The notes under the pieces: model-generated
Seen by the model: the letters and a program-made list of their open reading frames with translations, nothing else
The model's database searches: none
Told to the model about the DNA's origin: nothing
Program-made: the position numbers and the translations under genes
Shown here: positions 17,588-25,074 of the stretch, piece after piece
Numbering within the stretch: the stretch's first letter is position 1
Layout: each line of letters begins with the position of its first letter
Source: Mycolicibacterium austroafricanum
GTDB taxonomy: Bacteria; Actinomycetota; Actinomycetes; Mycobacteriales; Mycobacteriaceae
Direction of reading: 5' to 3'
NCBI RefSeq assembly: GCF_902705885.1
Contig: NZ_CACSIP010000076.1
Coordinates: 7,066-71,065, forward strand
Length of the DNA: 64,000 nt

Positions 17588-17980
17588 ATGAGCACCAAGC
17601 GCCGCAACGGCCTCACCGAGCTCGTCGTGCACATCGGCGCGGGGTTCGTCGCGAAGGAGCGCCCCCACGTGCGGGAGGCCTTGGCGTCGCTGCGGCCGCA
17701 TCTGGGCAGGTCGGCCAACGACGTCAGCGTTGAGGTGTCGCTGCAGGACCGCGGCCGCAGGGAGCAGCGTGTGACGTTGCGCACCACGCTGCCCGGCCGG
17801 CCGCCGGTGGTGGCGGTGGCTGCGCACGCTGACCTCAGCCGCGCCTTGCAGGAGGCCAAGACGGAGCTGATCCGGCAGCTGGAGCACCTGAGACCGGTGC
17901 GCCCACCGATGCGCAGCCGGCGGCTCACCGGCAGGACGATCCGCCATCCGTTGACCGCGCCACCGGAACCCGGGGCCTAG
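17588..17980 (+). CDS. HPF/RaiA-like ribosome-associated protein (short form)
   Basis: A 130-aa protein. Residues about 10-105 follow a beta-alpha-beta-beta-beta-alpha order (LVVHIGAGFVAK, VREALASLRPHL, VSVEVSLQD, ALQEAKTELIRQLEHLR), which resembles hibernation-promoting factors. The C-terminal tail is basic (RPPMRSRRLTGRTIRHP) and lacks the long-HPF dimerisation domain. It lies 19 nt after the six-hairpin gene. Short HPF/RaiA proteins bind the 30S subunit under stress; the assignment rests on fold pattern and is moderate. Confidence 0.55.
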   Translation: MSTKRRNGLTELVVHIGAGFVAKERPHVREALASLRPHLGRSANDVSVEVSLQDRGRREQRVTLRTTLPGRPPVVAVAAHADLSRALQEAKTELIRQLEHLRPVRPPMRSRRLTGRTIRHPLTAPPEPGA

Positions 17981-18131
17981 TCTCCGGGCGTTTGCCGGTC
18001 GGTGTGGCGGGTACTCTAGGAACTACCCGCCGACTCGACTTCTTCTGGTTCCGACGTCGACCGGTCTGCAAACACTTCGGTTCAGGGTTGAGATCTACGC
18101 CCCTTGCGCTGGATCTACCTAGGACTTTGAC

Positions 18132-19280
18132 ATCGCCATCACCGATATCGCCAGATACACCCATCTCAGCACCACCGACATCGAATGCCTCGGACGTGAA
18201 CTCGACACGATCCGCAGCGACATCGAGGACTCTCGCGGGGCCGCGGACGCGACCTACATCCGGCGCACCATCCTGTTCCAGCGGACGCTCGACGTGGCCG
18301 CGCGGCTGCTGATCGCCGGCACCCGGTCGAAGGCCGGCTGGGTGTTGGGAACCGCCGCTCTGGGCTTCGCGAAGAGCGTGGAGAACATGGAGATCGGCCA
18401 CAACGTGTCCCACGGCCAATGGGACTGGATGAACGACCCGGAGATCCACTCGAGCACGTGGGAGTGGGACATGGTCGCCGTGTCGTCGCAGTGGAAGTCG
18501 TCGCACAACTACCGCCACCACGTGTTCAGCAACGTGCTGGGCGAGGACGACGACCTCGGTTTCGGCGTGATGCGGGTGACGACGGATCAGCCGTGGAGCC
18601 GCCGGCACCTGCTGCAACCGCTGCAGAACCTGTTCCTGGCATTGACGTTCGAATGGGGTATCGCGCTGCACGGCATCGACCTGGGGCGGACTCGCGCCGA
18701 GAAGATCACGCAGACAAAGGCGTTGGCGGGCAAGATCACCCGCCAGGGATTCAAGGACTACGCCCTGTGGCCGGCGCTGAGCCTGAAGCGGTGGCGCCGA
18801 ACGTTGGGCGCGAACGCGGTCGCCAACCTGGCGCGCAACCTGTGGGCGTACGTGGTGATCTTCTGCGGGCACTTCCCCGACGGCACCCAGAAGTTCACGC
18901 CGGATGTGTTGCAGAACGAGACCAGGGCGGAGTGGTATCTGCGACAGATGCTGGGAGCTGCCAATTTCAAGGCCGGCCGTTTCCTGGGGTTCGCCAGTGG
19001 CAATCTGTGCTACCAGATCGAGCACCACCTGTTTCCCGATCTGCCAAGCAACCGGCTGGCCGAGATCGCCGAGCGGGTCCGGCCGCTGTGCGACAGGTAC
19101 GGTCTGCCGTATCTCACCGGATCGCTGGCGCACCAGTACGGTTCGACGCTCGGCATCATCCACCGGTTGGCATTCCCAGACAGGTTCTTCGGCCGGGATG
19201 CCGACGTCGCAGCGATCCGGCCGCGCAAACGCCGCCAGCAGCGGGTGGAGCGTCGCCGCTCGGCGGTGCGCGCCGCCTGA
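18132..19280 (+). CDS. Membrane acyl desaturase, DesA3-like, copy 2 (start codon unclear)
   Basis: About 382 aa, paralogous to 5359-6561, with intact histidine boxes HNVSH, HNYRHH and QIEHHLFPDLPSNR. Homology to DesA3 begins with AITDIARYTHLS, encoded from 18135, but no ATG, GTG or TTG lies in this frame between the in-frame TAG at 18120-18122 and the GTG at 18294. A GTG start there would remove about 54 conserved residues. Either ATC at 18132 serves as a rare start, or one base is missing near 18130: a TTG at 18127 would be in frame with one extra base. The rest of the gene is intact. Confidence 0.75.
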   Translation: MAITDIARYTHLSTTDIECLGRELDTIRSDIEDSRGAADATYIRRTILFQRTLDVAARLLIAGTRSKAGWVLGTAALGFAKSVENMEIGHNVSHGQWDWMNDPEIHSSTWEWDMVAVSSQWKSSHNYRHHVFSNVLGEDDDLGFGVMRVTTDQPWSRRHLLQPLQNLFLALTFEWGIALHGIDLGRTRAEKITQTKALAGKITRQGFKDYALWPALSLKRWRRTLGANAVANLARNLWAYVVIFCGHFPDGTQKFTPDVLQNETRAEWYLRQMLGAANFKAGRFLGFASGNLCYQIEHHLFPDLPSNRLAEIAERVRPLCDRYGLPYLTGSLAHQYGSTLGIIHRLAFPDRFFGRDADVAAIRPRKRRQQRVERRRSAVRAA

Positions 19281-19286
19281 CCCGTG

Positions 19287-19349
19287 CGTTGACACTGCGT
19301 TGACGGCAGGCGCCACTCGCACTTCTCCGCCCTGACCGCAGTGTCGACG
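19287..19349. repeat. 63-bp dispersed palindromic repeat, copy 2
   Basis: Starts CGTTGACACTGC and ends GCAGTGTCGACG, core ACTCGCACTT. It begins 6 nt after the desaturase stop, between convergent genes. The arms differ from copy 1 but still pair (GACAC/GTGTC). Confidence 0.9.
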
Positions 19350-19366
19350 GGGTAAGAGCTGGCGCT

Positions 19367-21586
19367 CTACCGCCGCATGATCTCCGCGAGGCCCCGGCGG
19401 TCCATCCAGCGTTGCTCCAGAGGGCGCTGAGCGTGCGGGTCGATGAGCGTCGGATAGGAGGTCAGGTCGGTGAATTGCAGTCGCCCGGATTGGAATCCGA
19501 GCATGGCGCTGGCGCGACCGCCCGATTCGAGTTGCTCAGCGAGGAACTCGATGCAGCGGGCGGTCAGGCTCGTCGCGTGGATCCGGTCGAACGGCGACGG
19601 GTCACCACCTTCCTGGATGTGACCGAGGATCGCCTGGCGGGCGTCGAACAGGTCGCCGCCCTCCTTCTCGAACAGCGAGGTGAGGAACCCTGTCGTGTAG
19701 ACGGCATCGGCGTGTTCGCTGCGGATGATCAGTCCGAGTCGCTTTCCGGTGCGGAATCCCTCTGCGAGGGTGTGGATGTCGGCGGTCAGAGAGTCCAGCG
19801 TGATGCCCTCCTCGGGCAGATAGATCCGCTCGGCCCCAGATGACAACCCACTGAGCAACGCCAGGTATCCGCAGTCGCGACCCATCACCTCGACCACGAA
19901 GACCCGGCGGGTGGCCACCGCGGACTGTCGGATCTTGTCGACGTCGGCCACGATGCTGTTGAGCGCGGTGTCGCTGCCGATGCTCAGCTCGGTACCGGGG
20001 ACGTCGTTGTTGATCGTCATCGGCATGCAGACGATCGGGATGTCGAGGGAGCGGTACTGCCCCCGGTGCCGGTGCAGCTCGTGTGCGGCCTGATAGCCAG
20101 CCCAGCCGCCTGCCATCACCAGACCGTCGATCCGATGTGCGGCAATCTGTTCGGCGGTCTGTGCGATCGCCTCGCCGCTGGGCACAAACCGGTTGGTGCC
20201 GATTTCCGCGCCGCCGTCTGACACCCAGCCGCTGACATCCATCCAGCCCATCTCCTGGATGTCGCCGTCGCGAAGCCCACGAAATCCGTTCTGCACCGCC
20301 AGCACCGTGTAGCCGCGGTCCAGTCCGAGTCGGACGAACGCGCGCACCGCGTTGTTCATCCCCGGCGAGGGCCCACCGCCGTGCACGATCGCCAGCCGGA
20401 AACGGTGCCGTCCCGCCGGTGTCGGCCGCGCCGCGGCCTGTTGGATGGTTTGCAAGATCTTGTAGGACTGGCGGAAGCTGCCGCCGCGCAACAACATTGC
20501 GCCGTCGTAGTCTTTCGCCTTGATGCGCTCGGCAACAGCCTGGGTTTGCGCGACGCAGTCCATCAGCGGTGTGGTGACCACCCGGTTTCCGCGCAGCCCG
20601 ATCAGCTGCGGAGTGGTGTCCACGCCATCGGTGAGCAGGCGCTCGACGGCGGCGTGGCCGAGAAGGGTGGCCAGGTAGCGGTCGAACGCACTCGGTGCGC
20701 CCCCGCGCTGCACGTGGCCGAGGATGGTGATCCTGGTGTCCTCGCCGAGTTCCTGCTCCAGCATGGTCTTGATGTGGTCGGCGGTGATCGGATTGCCGTG
20801 GGTGTCGTGGGCGCCCTCGGCGACGAGCACCACGCTCTGCCTTCGGCCGATGTCGCGGCCCGCCTTGATGTCCCTGCACATCTGCATCGCCCAGTCCTCG
20901 GCGGGCGGTTGCTCGGGGATCAGTAGCCAGTTGGCGGCGGTGGCCAGCGACGCCATCAGGGCCAGGTAGCCGCACTGCCGTCCCATTACCTCGACGACGA
21001 ATGTCCGCTGATGGCTGGACGCAGTGCTGCGCAGTGCGTCCATCGCCTCGACGATCCGGTGCAGCGCGGTGTCGGCGCCGATCGTCATGTCGGTGCCCGA
21101 CATGTCGTTGTCGATGGAGCCGACCAGTCCGACGAGGCGCAGAACGGGGTGGGCACCGGCGGCATCGGCTGAGATGTCGCCGGAGTCGACGAGTTCGGCG
21201 AGCAGGTCCGGCCATTCCTGGCGGAAGATGTCGGCACCGGTCAGACTGCCGTCTCCGCCGATGACCACCAGAGCATCGATGCCGCGGTCGACCATGTTGC
21301 GGGCGGCGCTGCGGCGCCCGTCACGGGTGCGGAATTCCTGCGATCGGGCCGTACCCAACGTGGTACCGCCGCGATGCAGGATGGTGTCGGTGTCCTCGGG
21401 TTCCATCCGCTGGATCAGCGGGCCACCGGTGAGCAGTCCGCGGTATCCCTCGTGGATCGCGTAGACGTCGATGCCGTGGTGCACGGCGGTGCAGATGACC
21501 GCGCGTACCGCCGCGTTCATCCCCGGGGCATCGCCTCCGCTGGTCAACACTCCGATACTGGCCGGCCGACGGTGGACCTCAGACAT
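19367..21586 (-). CDS. Double-domain 6-phosphofructokinase (eukaryote-like fusion)
   Basis: A 739-aa protein made of two phosphofructokinase domains in tandem. The N-half (about 1-385) has LTSGGDAPGMNAAVRA, VVIGGDGSLTGA, GSIDNDMSGTDMTIGADTA, FVVEVMGRQCGYLA and GHVQRGG, so the catalytic Asp of the IDND motif is present. The C-half (about 395-739) has GGGPSPGMNNAVRA, MAGGWAGYQ in place of GGDGS, and TINNDVPGTE with Asn for the catalytic Asp. This looks like a degenerate, regulatory half. It should make fructose-1,6-bisphosphate from fructose-6-phosphate with ATP. Most bacterial PfkA proteins are single domains of about 320 aa. A 63-bp repeat lies 72 bp upstream. Confidence 0.9.
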   Translation of the reverse strand: MSEVHRRPASIGVLTSGGDAPGMNAAVRAVICTAVHHGIDVYAIHEGYRGLLTGGPLIQRMEPEDTDTILHRGGTTLGTARSQEFRTRDGRRSAARNMVDRGIDALVVIGGDGSLTGADIFRQEWPDLLAELVDSGDISADAAGAHPVLRLVGLVGSIDNDMSGTDMTIGADTALHRIVEAMDALRSTASSHQRTFVVEVMGRQCGYLALMASLATAANWLLIPEQPPAEDWAMQMCRDIKAGRDIGRRQSVVLVAEGAHDTHGNPITADHIKTMLEQELGEDTRITILGHVQRGGAPSAFDRYLATLLGHAAVERLLTDGVDTTPQLIGLRGNRVVTTPLMDCVAQTQAVAERIKAKDYDGAMLLRGGSFRQSYKILQTIQQAAARPTPAGRHRFRLAIVHGGGPSPGMNNAVRAFVRLGLDRGYTVLAVQNGFRGLRDGDIQEMGWMDVSGWVSDGGAEIGTNRFVPSGEAIAQTAEQIAAHRIDGLVMAGGWAGYQAAHELHRHRGQYRSLDIPIVCMPMTINNDVPGTELSIGSDTALNSIVADVDKIRQSAVATRRVFVVEVMGRDCGYLALLSGLSSGAERIYLPEEGITLDSLTADIHTLAEGFRTGKRLGLIIRSEHADAVYTTGFLTSLFEKEGGDLFDARQAILGHIQEGGDPSPFDRIHATSLTARCIEFLAEQLESGGRASAMLGFQSGRLQFTDLTSYPTLIDPHAQRPLEQRWMDRRGLAEIMRR

Positions 21587-21657
21587 GGTGTTGCCCCCAA
21601 CGCGTTCGGGATCCAGTAAGGCGTGGGATCAACCTATCTGTTTTGGTCGATTCCTGA

Positions 21658-21720
21658 CGTTCAGACTGCGCTGACGGCGGGCTCCACTCGCACTTCTCTG
21701 CCCTGACCGCAGTCTCAACG
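21658..21720. repeat. 63-bp dispersed palindromic repeat, copy 3
   Basis: Starts CGTTCAGACTGC and ends GCAGTCTCAACG, core ACTCGCACTT. On the minus strand it begins 3 nt after the TetR stop at 21724. It also lies upstream of the phosphofructokinase gene. Confidence 0.9.
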
Positions 21721-21723
21721 GGG

Positions 21724-22335
21724 TCAGGGAGTGCTGGGCAGCTGCGTCCCCGTCGCCAACTCGGCGTACTGACGCATCAGCCGCAGTGCGGTGCGCCGAT
21801 TCATCGCGGGGTCGCGCGCGACAATGCGATAGCCGAGGTAGTCCTCCATCGACATCAACGTCATCGCGATGTCGCGGGGCGGGGAGCCGAGCACAAACGC
21901 CTTCGTCTTGCGTCCGGTGGTCAGGATCTGGGTGTAGAGGTCCACCTGGCGGTGATAGATGCCCTGCACGTCGCGGCGCTGGTCGAGTTCGAACCCGGCG
22001 GCCAGCACGGCGCGCCAGATCGCGCGCCACTCGGCGTCCTCGGGTCCGGAGGGCAGTCCCGCGGCGATCGTCAGCGCCAGTTGGGTGGCCGCGTCGTCGG
22101 TCTCCTTCAGCGCCGCGAGCCGGTCGTCATAGAACCGGACATCGGAGCGCAACGCCAGCTCGGACAGCAGCTGGGTCATGTCCTTGAAGTAGTAGCGCAC
22201 CGCATTGGTGGTCAGCCCGAGCTTCTCGGCCACGTCGGCCAACCGCAGCGTCGCCAGGTCGTGGCGCTCGATCAAAGCGATTGTGGCATCGAGGATCTCA
22301 GCACGCCGCTCAATTTGTCGGTTTGGCCGTCCCAC
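21724..22335 (-). CDS. TetR-family regulator (of the peptidase-permease operon)
   Basis: A 203-aa protein. The N-terminal HTH has ILDATIALIERHDLATLRLA and LGLTTNAVRYYFKDMTQLLS. The C-terminal ligand domain is helical and similar to regulators of amine or betaine uptake genes, although that link is weak. It is divergent from the P1 peptidase-permease operon. The 23-bp palindrome at 22436-22458 lies between them and is a good candidate operator. The ligand is probably a substrate of the operon (an amino acid amide or beta-peptide), by inference. Confidence 0.85.
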   Translation of the reverse strand: MGRPNRQIERRAEILDATIALIERHDLATLRLADVAEKLGLTTNAVRYYFKDMTQLLSELALRSDVRFYDDRLAALKETDDAATQLALTIAAGLPSGPEDAEWRAIWRAVLAAGFELDQRRDVQGIYHRQVDLYTQILTTGRKTKAFVLGSPPRDIAMTLMSMEDYLGYRIVARDPAMNRRTALRLMRQYAELATGTQLPSTP

Positions 22336-22435
22336 GCGGTGACTACTCCGTTTCCGTCGGCTGGATCCGGTCCGAGGTTACTCGCTGATGAACCAATTCC
22401 GTCGTTGGGGTTGCGCGCGCCGCAGCCGAGGCGCA

Positions 22436-22458
22436 TTATTTTCCAACTAGGAAAATAA
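22436..22458. promoter_or_regulatory. Palindromic operator candidate
   Basis: Perfect 9-bp arms TTATTTTCC and GGAAAATAA with a 5-bp AACTA spacer. It is AT-rich in a GC-rich neighbourhood and sits 22 bp before the likely GTG start of the peptidase gene. Size and placement fit a TetR dimer site. Confidence 0.75.
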
Positions 22459-22480
22459 CTATGTGACCTGGAGGCCCCCA

Positions 22481-23584
22481 GTGCGGGCGAGAGATCTCGG
22501 CATCGTCATCGGCGAACACCCGCCGGGGCCGGACAATGCCATCACCGATGTGACAGGGGTAAGCGTCGGGCACGTCACCCTGCACGACGACGGCCCACCC
22601 GCCGTCCACACCGGCGTCACCGTCGTCGTCCCGCATCAGGACATCTGGACCGAACCAGTGTTCGCGGGCTGCCACCGACTCAACGGCAGCGGCGAGATGA
22701 CCGGGCTCGAGTGGGTCCGGGAGTCGGGCGAACTCACCTCGGCCATCGGCATCACCAACACCCACAGCGTCGGGGTCGTGCGTGATGCGCTGGTCGCCGC
22801 GCAGGTGGCCGCCCGCGGCGACGGGATCTACTGGTCGCTGCCGGTGGTCGGGGAGACCTACGACGGGCTGCTCAACGACATCAACGGCCACCATGTGCGG
22901 GCCGAACACGTCGACGCCGCACTGGCCGGCGCGCGCGGCGGACCGGTCGCCGAGGGCACCGTCGGCGGCGGCACCGGGATGATCTGCCACGGCTTCAAGG
23001 GAGGTATCGGGACTTCGTCCCGGGTCACCGAGACCGCCGCCGGGGCCTACACCGTCGGAGTGCTGGTGCAGGCCAATCACGGCCGCCGCGAGCGTCTTCG
23101 GATCAACGGCGTGCCGGTGGGAGAGTTGATCGGTGCCGACGTCGTCCCACTGCCCGACACCCCACGGCAGTACGAGCCCGGTTCGGGGTCGATCATCGTG
23201 ATCGTCGCGACCGACGCTCCGCTGCTGCCGCACCAGTGCACCCGGCTGGCCCAACGGGCGTCGTTGGCGGTCAGCCGCATCGGAGGCAGCGGTGAGCAAT
23301 ACAGCGGCGACCTGATGCTCGCCTTCGCCACCGGAAACCATGGCATCCCGCCGTATTCCTGGGACGAGGACGCCGGCACGGCGCGACCCGAGATAGCGCT
23401 GCGGATGGTCGCGCCGCAACTGATGACCCGGCTGTTCGATCTGACGATCGAGGCCACTGAAGAGGCGATCGTCAACGCCCTGGTCGCCGCCACCACCGTC
23501 ACCGGCCGCCACGGCCTGACCGCGCACGCCATTGACCACAACCTGCTCCAGCACGCCCTCACCCCCACCCAGGAGTCCCGATGA
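22481..23584 (+). CDS. P1-family aminopeptidase (DmpA/BapA-like)
   Basis: A 367-aa self-cleaving N-terminal-nucleophile hydrolase. It has the typical opening RARDLG and NAITDVTGVSVGHVTL, the TVGGGTGMICHGFKGGIG motif and the cleavage-site region EPGSGSIIVIVATD, in which a Gly-Ser bond is cut to free the nucleophilic Ser. A GGAGG site at 22471-22475 places the start at GTG 22481, not at GTG 22463. It should release D-amino acids, amides or beta-amino acids from small peptides in the cytoplasm. Its stop overlaps the permease start by 4 nt. Confidence 0.85.
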   Translation: MRARDLGIVIGEHPPGPDNAITDVTGVSVGHVTLHDDGPPAVHTGVTVVVPHQDIWTEPVFAGCHRLNGSGEMTGLEWVRESGELTSAIGITNTHSVGVVRDALVAAQVAARGDGIYWSLPVVGETYDGLLNDINGHHVRAEHVDAALAGARGGPVAEGTVGGGTGMICHGFKGGIGTSSRVTETAAGAYTVGVLVQANHGRRERLRINGVPVGELIGADVVPLPDTPRQYEPGSGSIIVIVATDAPLLPHQCTRLAQRASLAVSRIGGSGEQYSGDLMLAFATGNHGIPPYSWDEDAGTARPEIALRMVAPQLMTRLFDLTIEATEEAIVNALVAATTVTGRHGLTAHAIDHNLLQHALTPTQESR

Positions 23585-24996
23585 GCGAACAGACAATCAC
23601 CGCCCAGCAGGGTCGCCTGCACGGCCGCCTCGGTGTCGTCAGCATCGTGTTCATGGTGGTGGCCGCGGCCGCCCCGCTGACCGTGATCGGCGGCAACATG
23701 CCGCTGGCCATGGGGCTGGGCCCGGGGGCCGGGGCGCCGGTGGGCTTCGTGATCGCGGCGCTGGTGCTGCTGGTGTTCTCGGTGGGTTTTGTCACGATGA
23801 CCCCGCATGTGCCCGAGGCCGGGGCGTTCTTCTCCTACGTCACCGTCGGTCTGGGCCAGCGGATGGGCAAGGGGATCGCGGTGGTCGCACTGATCGCCTA
23901 CACCGCGATCCAGGTGGGGATCTACGGCTACATCGGCTGGGCGATCAGTGACACCGTGAAGTTCTACCAAGGCCCGGAAATCCCCTGGCCTGTCTATTCG
24001 TTCGCCGTGATGGCCATCGTCGCACTGCTGGGCTACCGGCACATCGACCTGTCGGCCAAGGTGCTCGGGGTGGCACTCGCGCTGGAGATCGGCATCGTGG
24101 TGGTGCTGGACCTGGTGATCGTCACCGACCCGGGCCCGGCAGGGCTGACGCTGACGTCGTTCACACCGGAGGTGTTCGCACAGCCCGCGCTGGGCATCGC
24201 TGTGCTGTTCGCGCTGACCGGCTTCATCGGGTTCGAGGCCACCGCGGTGTTCCGCGACGAAGCCCGGGACCCGGAGCGCACCATCCCGCGCGCGACCTAC
24301 GCCGCGGTGCTCATCATCGGCGCGTTCTACGCGGTGACGGCGTGGGCGTTCGTGGTGGCGATCGGGCCCGACCAGGTGGCGACGGTCGCTCAGCAGACCC
24401 TCGACGGTGAGGGAAACATGCTGCTGGACACCACAAATGACGCGTTGGGCCGGATCGGCCGCGACGTCGTCAACGTGCTGCTGCTGACCAGTTTGTTCGC
24501 CTGCGTGCTGTCGTTCCACAACGTGATCGCGCGCTATCAGTTCGTGCTGGCCGGCAAGGGCCTGCTGCCGCAGCGGTTGGCCCGGGTGCACGACAACCAC
24601 CAGTCGCCGGCGTTCTCCTCACTGGTGCAGACCGCGACCGCCGTGGTGATCGTCGGAATCTTCGCGATGCTCGGAATCGACCCACTGGTCGGGGTTTTCG
24701 GGTCGATGGCCGGGGTGGCGACCGTCGGCATGGTGTTGCTGCTGCTGACCACGTCGGTGGCCGCGCTGGTGTACTTCCTGCGCCATCCCGACGCCGCCGG
24801 CGGGCGGGTGTGGCAGACGCGCATCGCGCCGGCGTTGGCGATCCTCGGGCTGCTGGGAAGCCTGTGGCTGGTGCTGTCGAAGTTCACGTTGGTGACCGGC
24901 GGCAGCGTCGGTCTGAGCGCGGTGCTGGCGGCGATCCCGTTCGTCGGCCTGGCGGTCGGCGCGCTGGCGTGGCGGCCGTCGCAAACCCTGCGTTGA
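23581..24996 (+). CDS. APC-superfamily amino acid permease
   Basis: A 471-aa protein with about 12 hydrophobic segments. The N-terminal GVVSIVFMVVAAAAPLTVIG and FALTGFIGFEATAVFRDEAR segments are typical of APC transporters. It is translationally coupled to the peptidase (ATGA, 23581-23584), so import and peptide hydrolysis are probably one function. The last codons, CTG-CGT-TGA, include the first bases of a partial 63-bp repeat, so the stop codon lies in repeat-like sequence. Confidence 0.85.
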   Translation: MSEQTITAQQGRLHGRLGVVSIVFMVVAAAAPLTVIGGNMPLAMGLGPGAGAPVGFVIAALVLLVFSVGFVTMTPHVPEAGAFFSYVTVGLGQRMGKGIAVVALIAYTAIQVGIYGYIGWAISDTVKFYQGPEIPWPVYSFAVMAIVALLGYRHIDLSAKVLGVALALEIGIVVVLDLVIVTDPGPAGLTLTSFTPEVFAQPALGIAVLFALTGFIGFEATAVFRDEARDPERTIPRATYAAVLIIGAFYAVTAWAFVVAIGPDQVATVAQQTLDGEGNMLLDTTNDALGRIGRDVVNVLLLTSLFACVLSFHNVIARYQFVLAGKGLLPQRLARVHDNHQSPAFSSLVQTATAVVIVGIFAMLGIDPLVGVFGSMAGVATVGMVLLLLTTSVAALVYFLRHPDAAGGRVWQTRIAPALAILGLLGSLWLVLSKFTLVTGGSVGLSAVLAAIPFVGLAVGALAWRPSQTLR

Positions 24997-25008
24997 CACT
25001 GCGCTCCC
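24991..25008. repeat. Partial 63-bp repeat (left arm only)
   Basis: CGTTGACACTGCGCTCCC matches the first part of the 63-bp repeat and is followed after 3 nt by a full copy. Its TTGA contains the permease stop codon. Confidence 0.65.
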
Positions 25009-25011
25009 CTG

Positions 25012-25074
25012 CGTTGAGGCTGCGCTGACGGCGGGGCTTACTCGAACTTTCCCGCGGGGAGTGCAGTCTCAATG
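25012..25074. repeat. 63-bp dispersed palindromic repeat, copy 4
   Basis: Starts CGTTGAGGCTGC and ends GCAGTCTCAATG, core ACTCGAACTT. The right-hand 37 bp overlap the 3' end of the MmpL gene, encoding its last 11 residues and its TAA stop. Confidence 0.9.

Noticed and set aside
17992..18312. Open frame covering the start of the second desaturase
   Set aside because: It is out of frame with the conserved desaturase sequence and encodes no recognisable protein after 18130.
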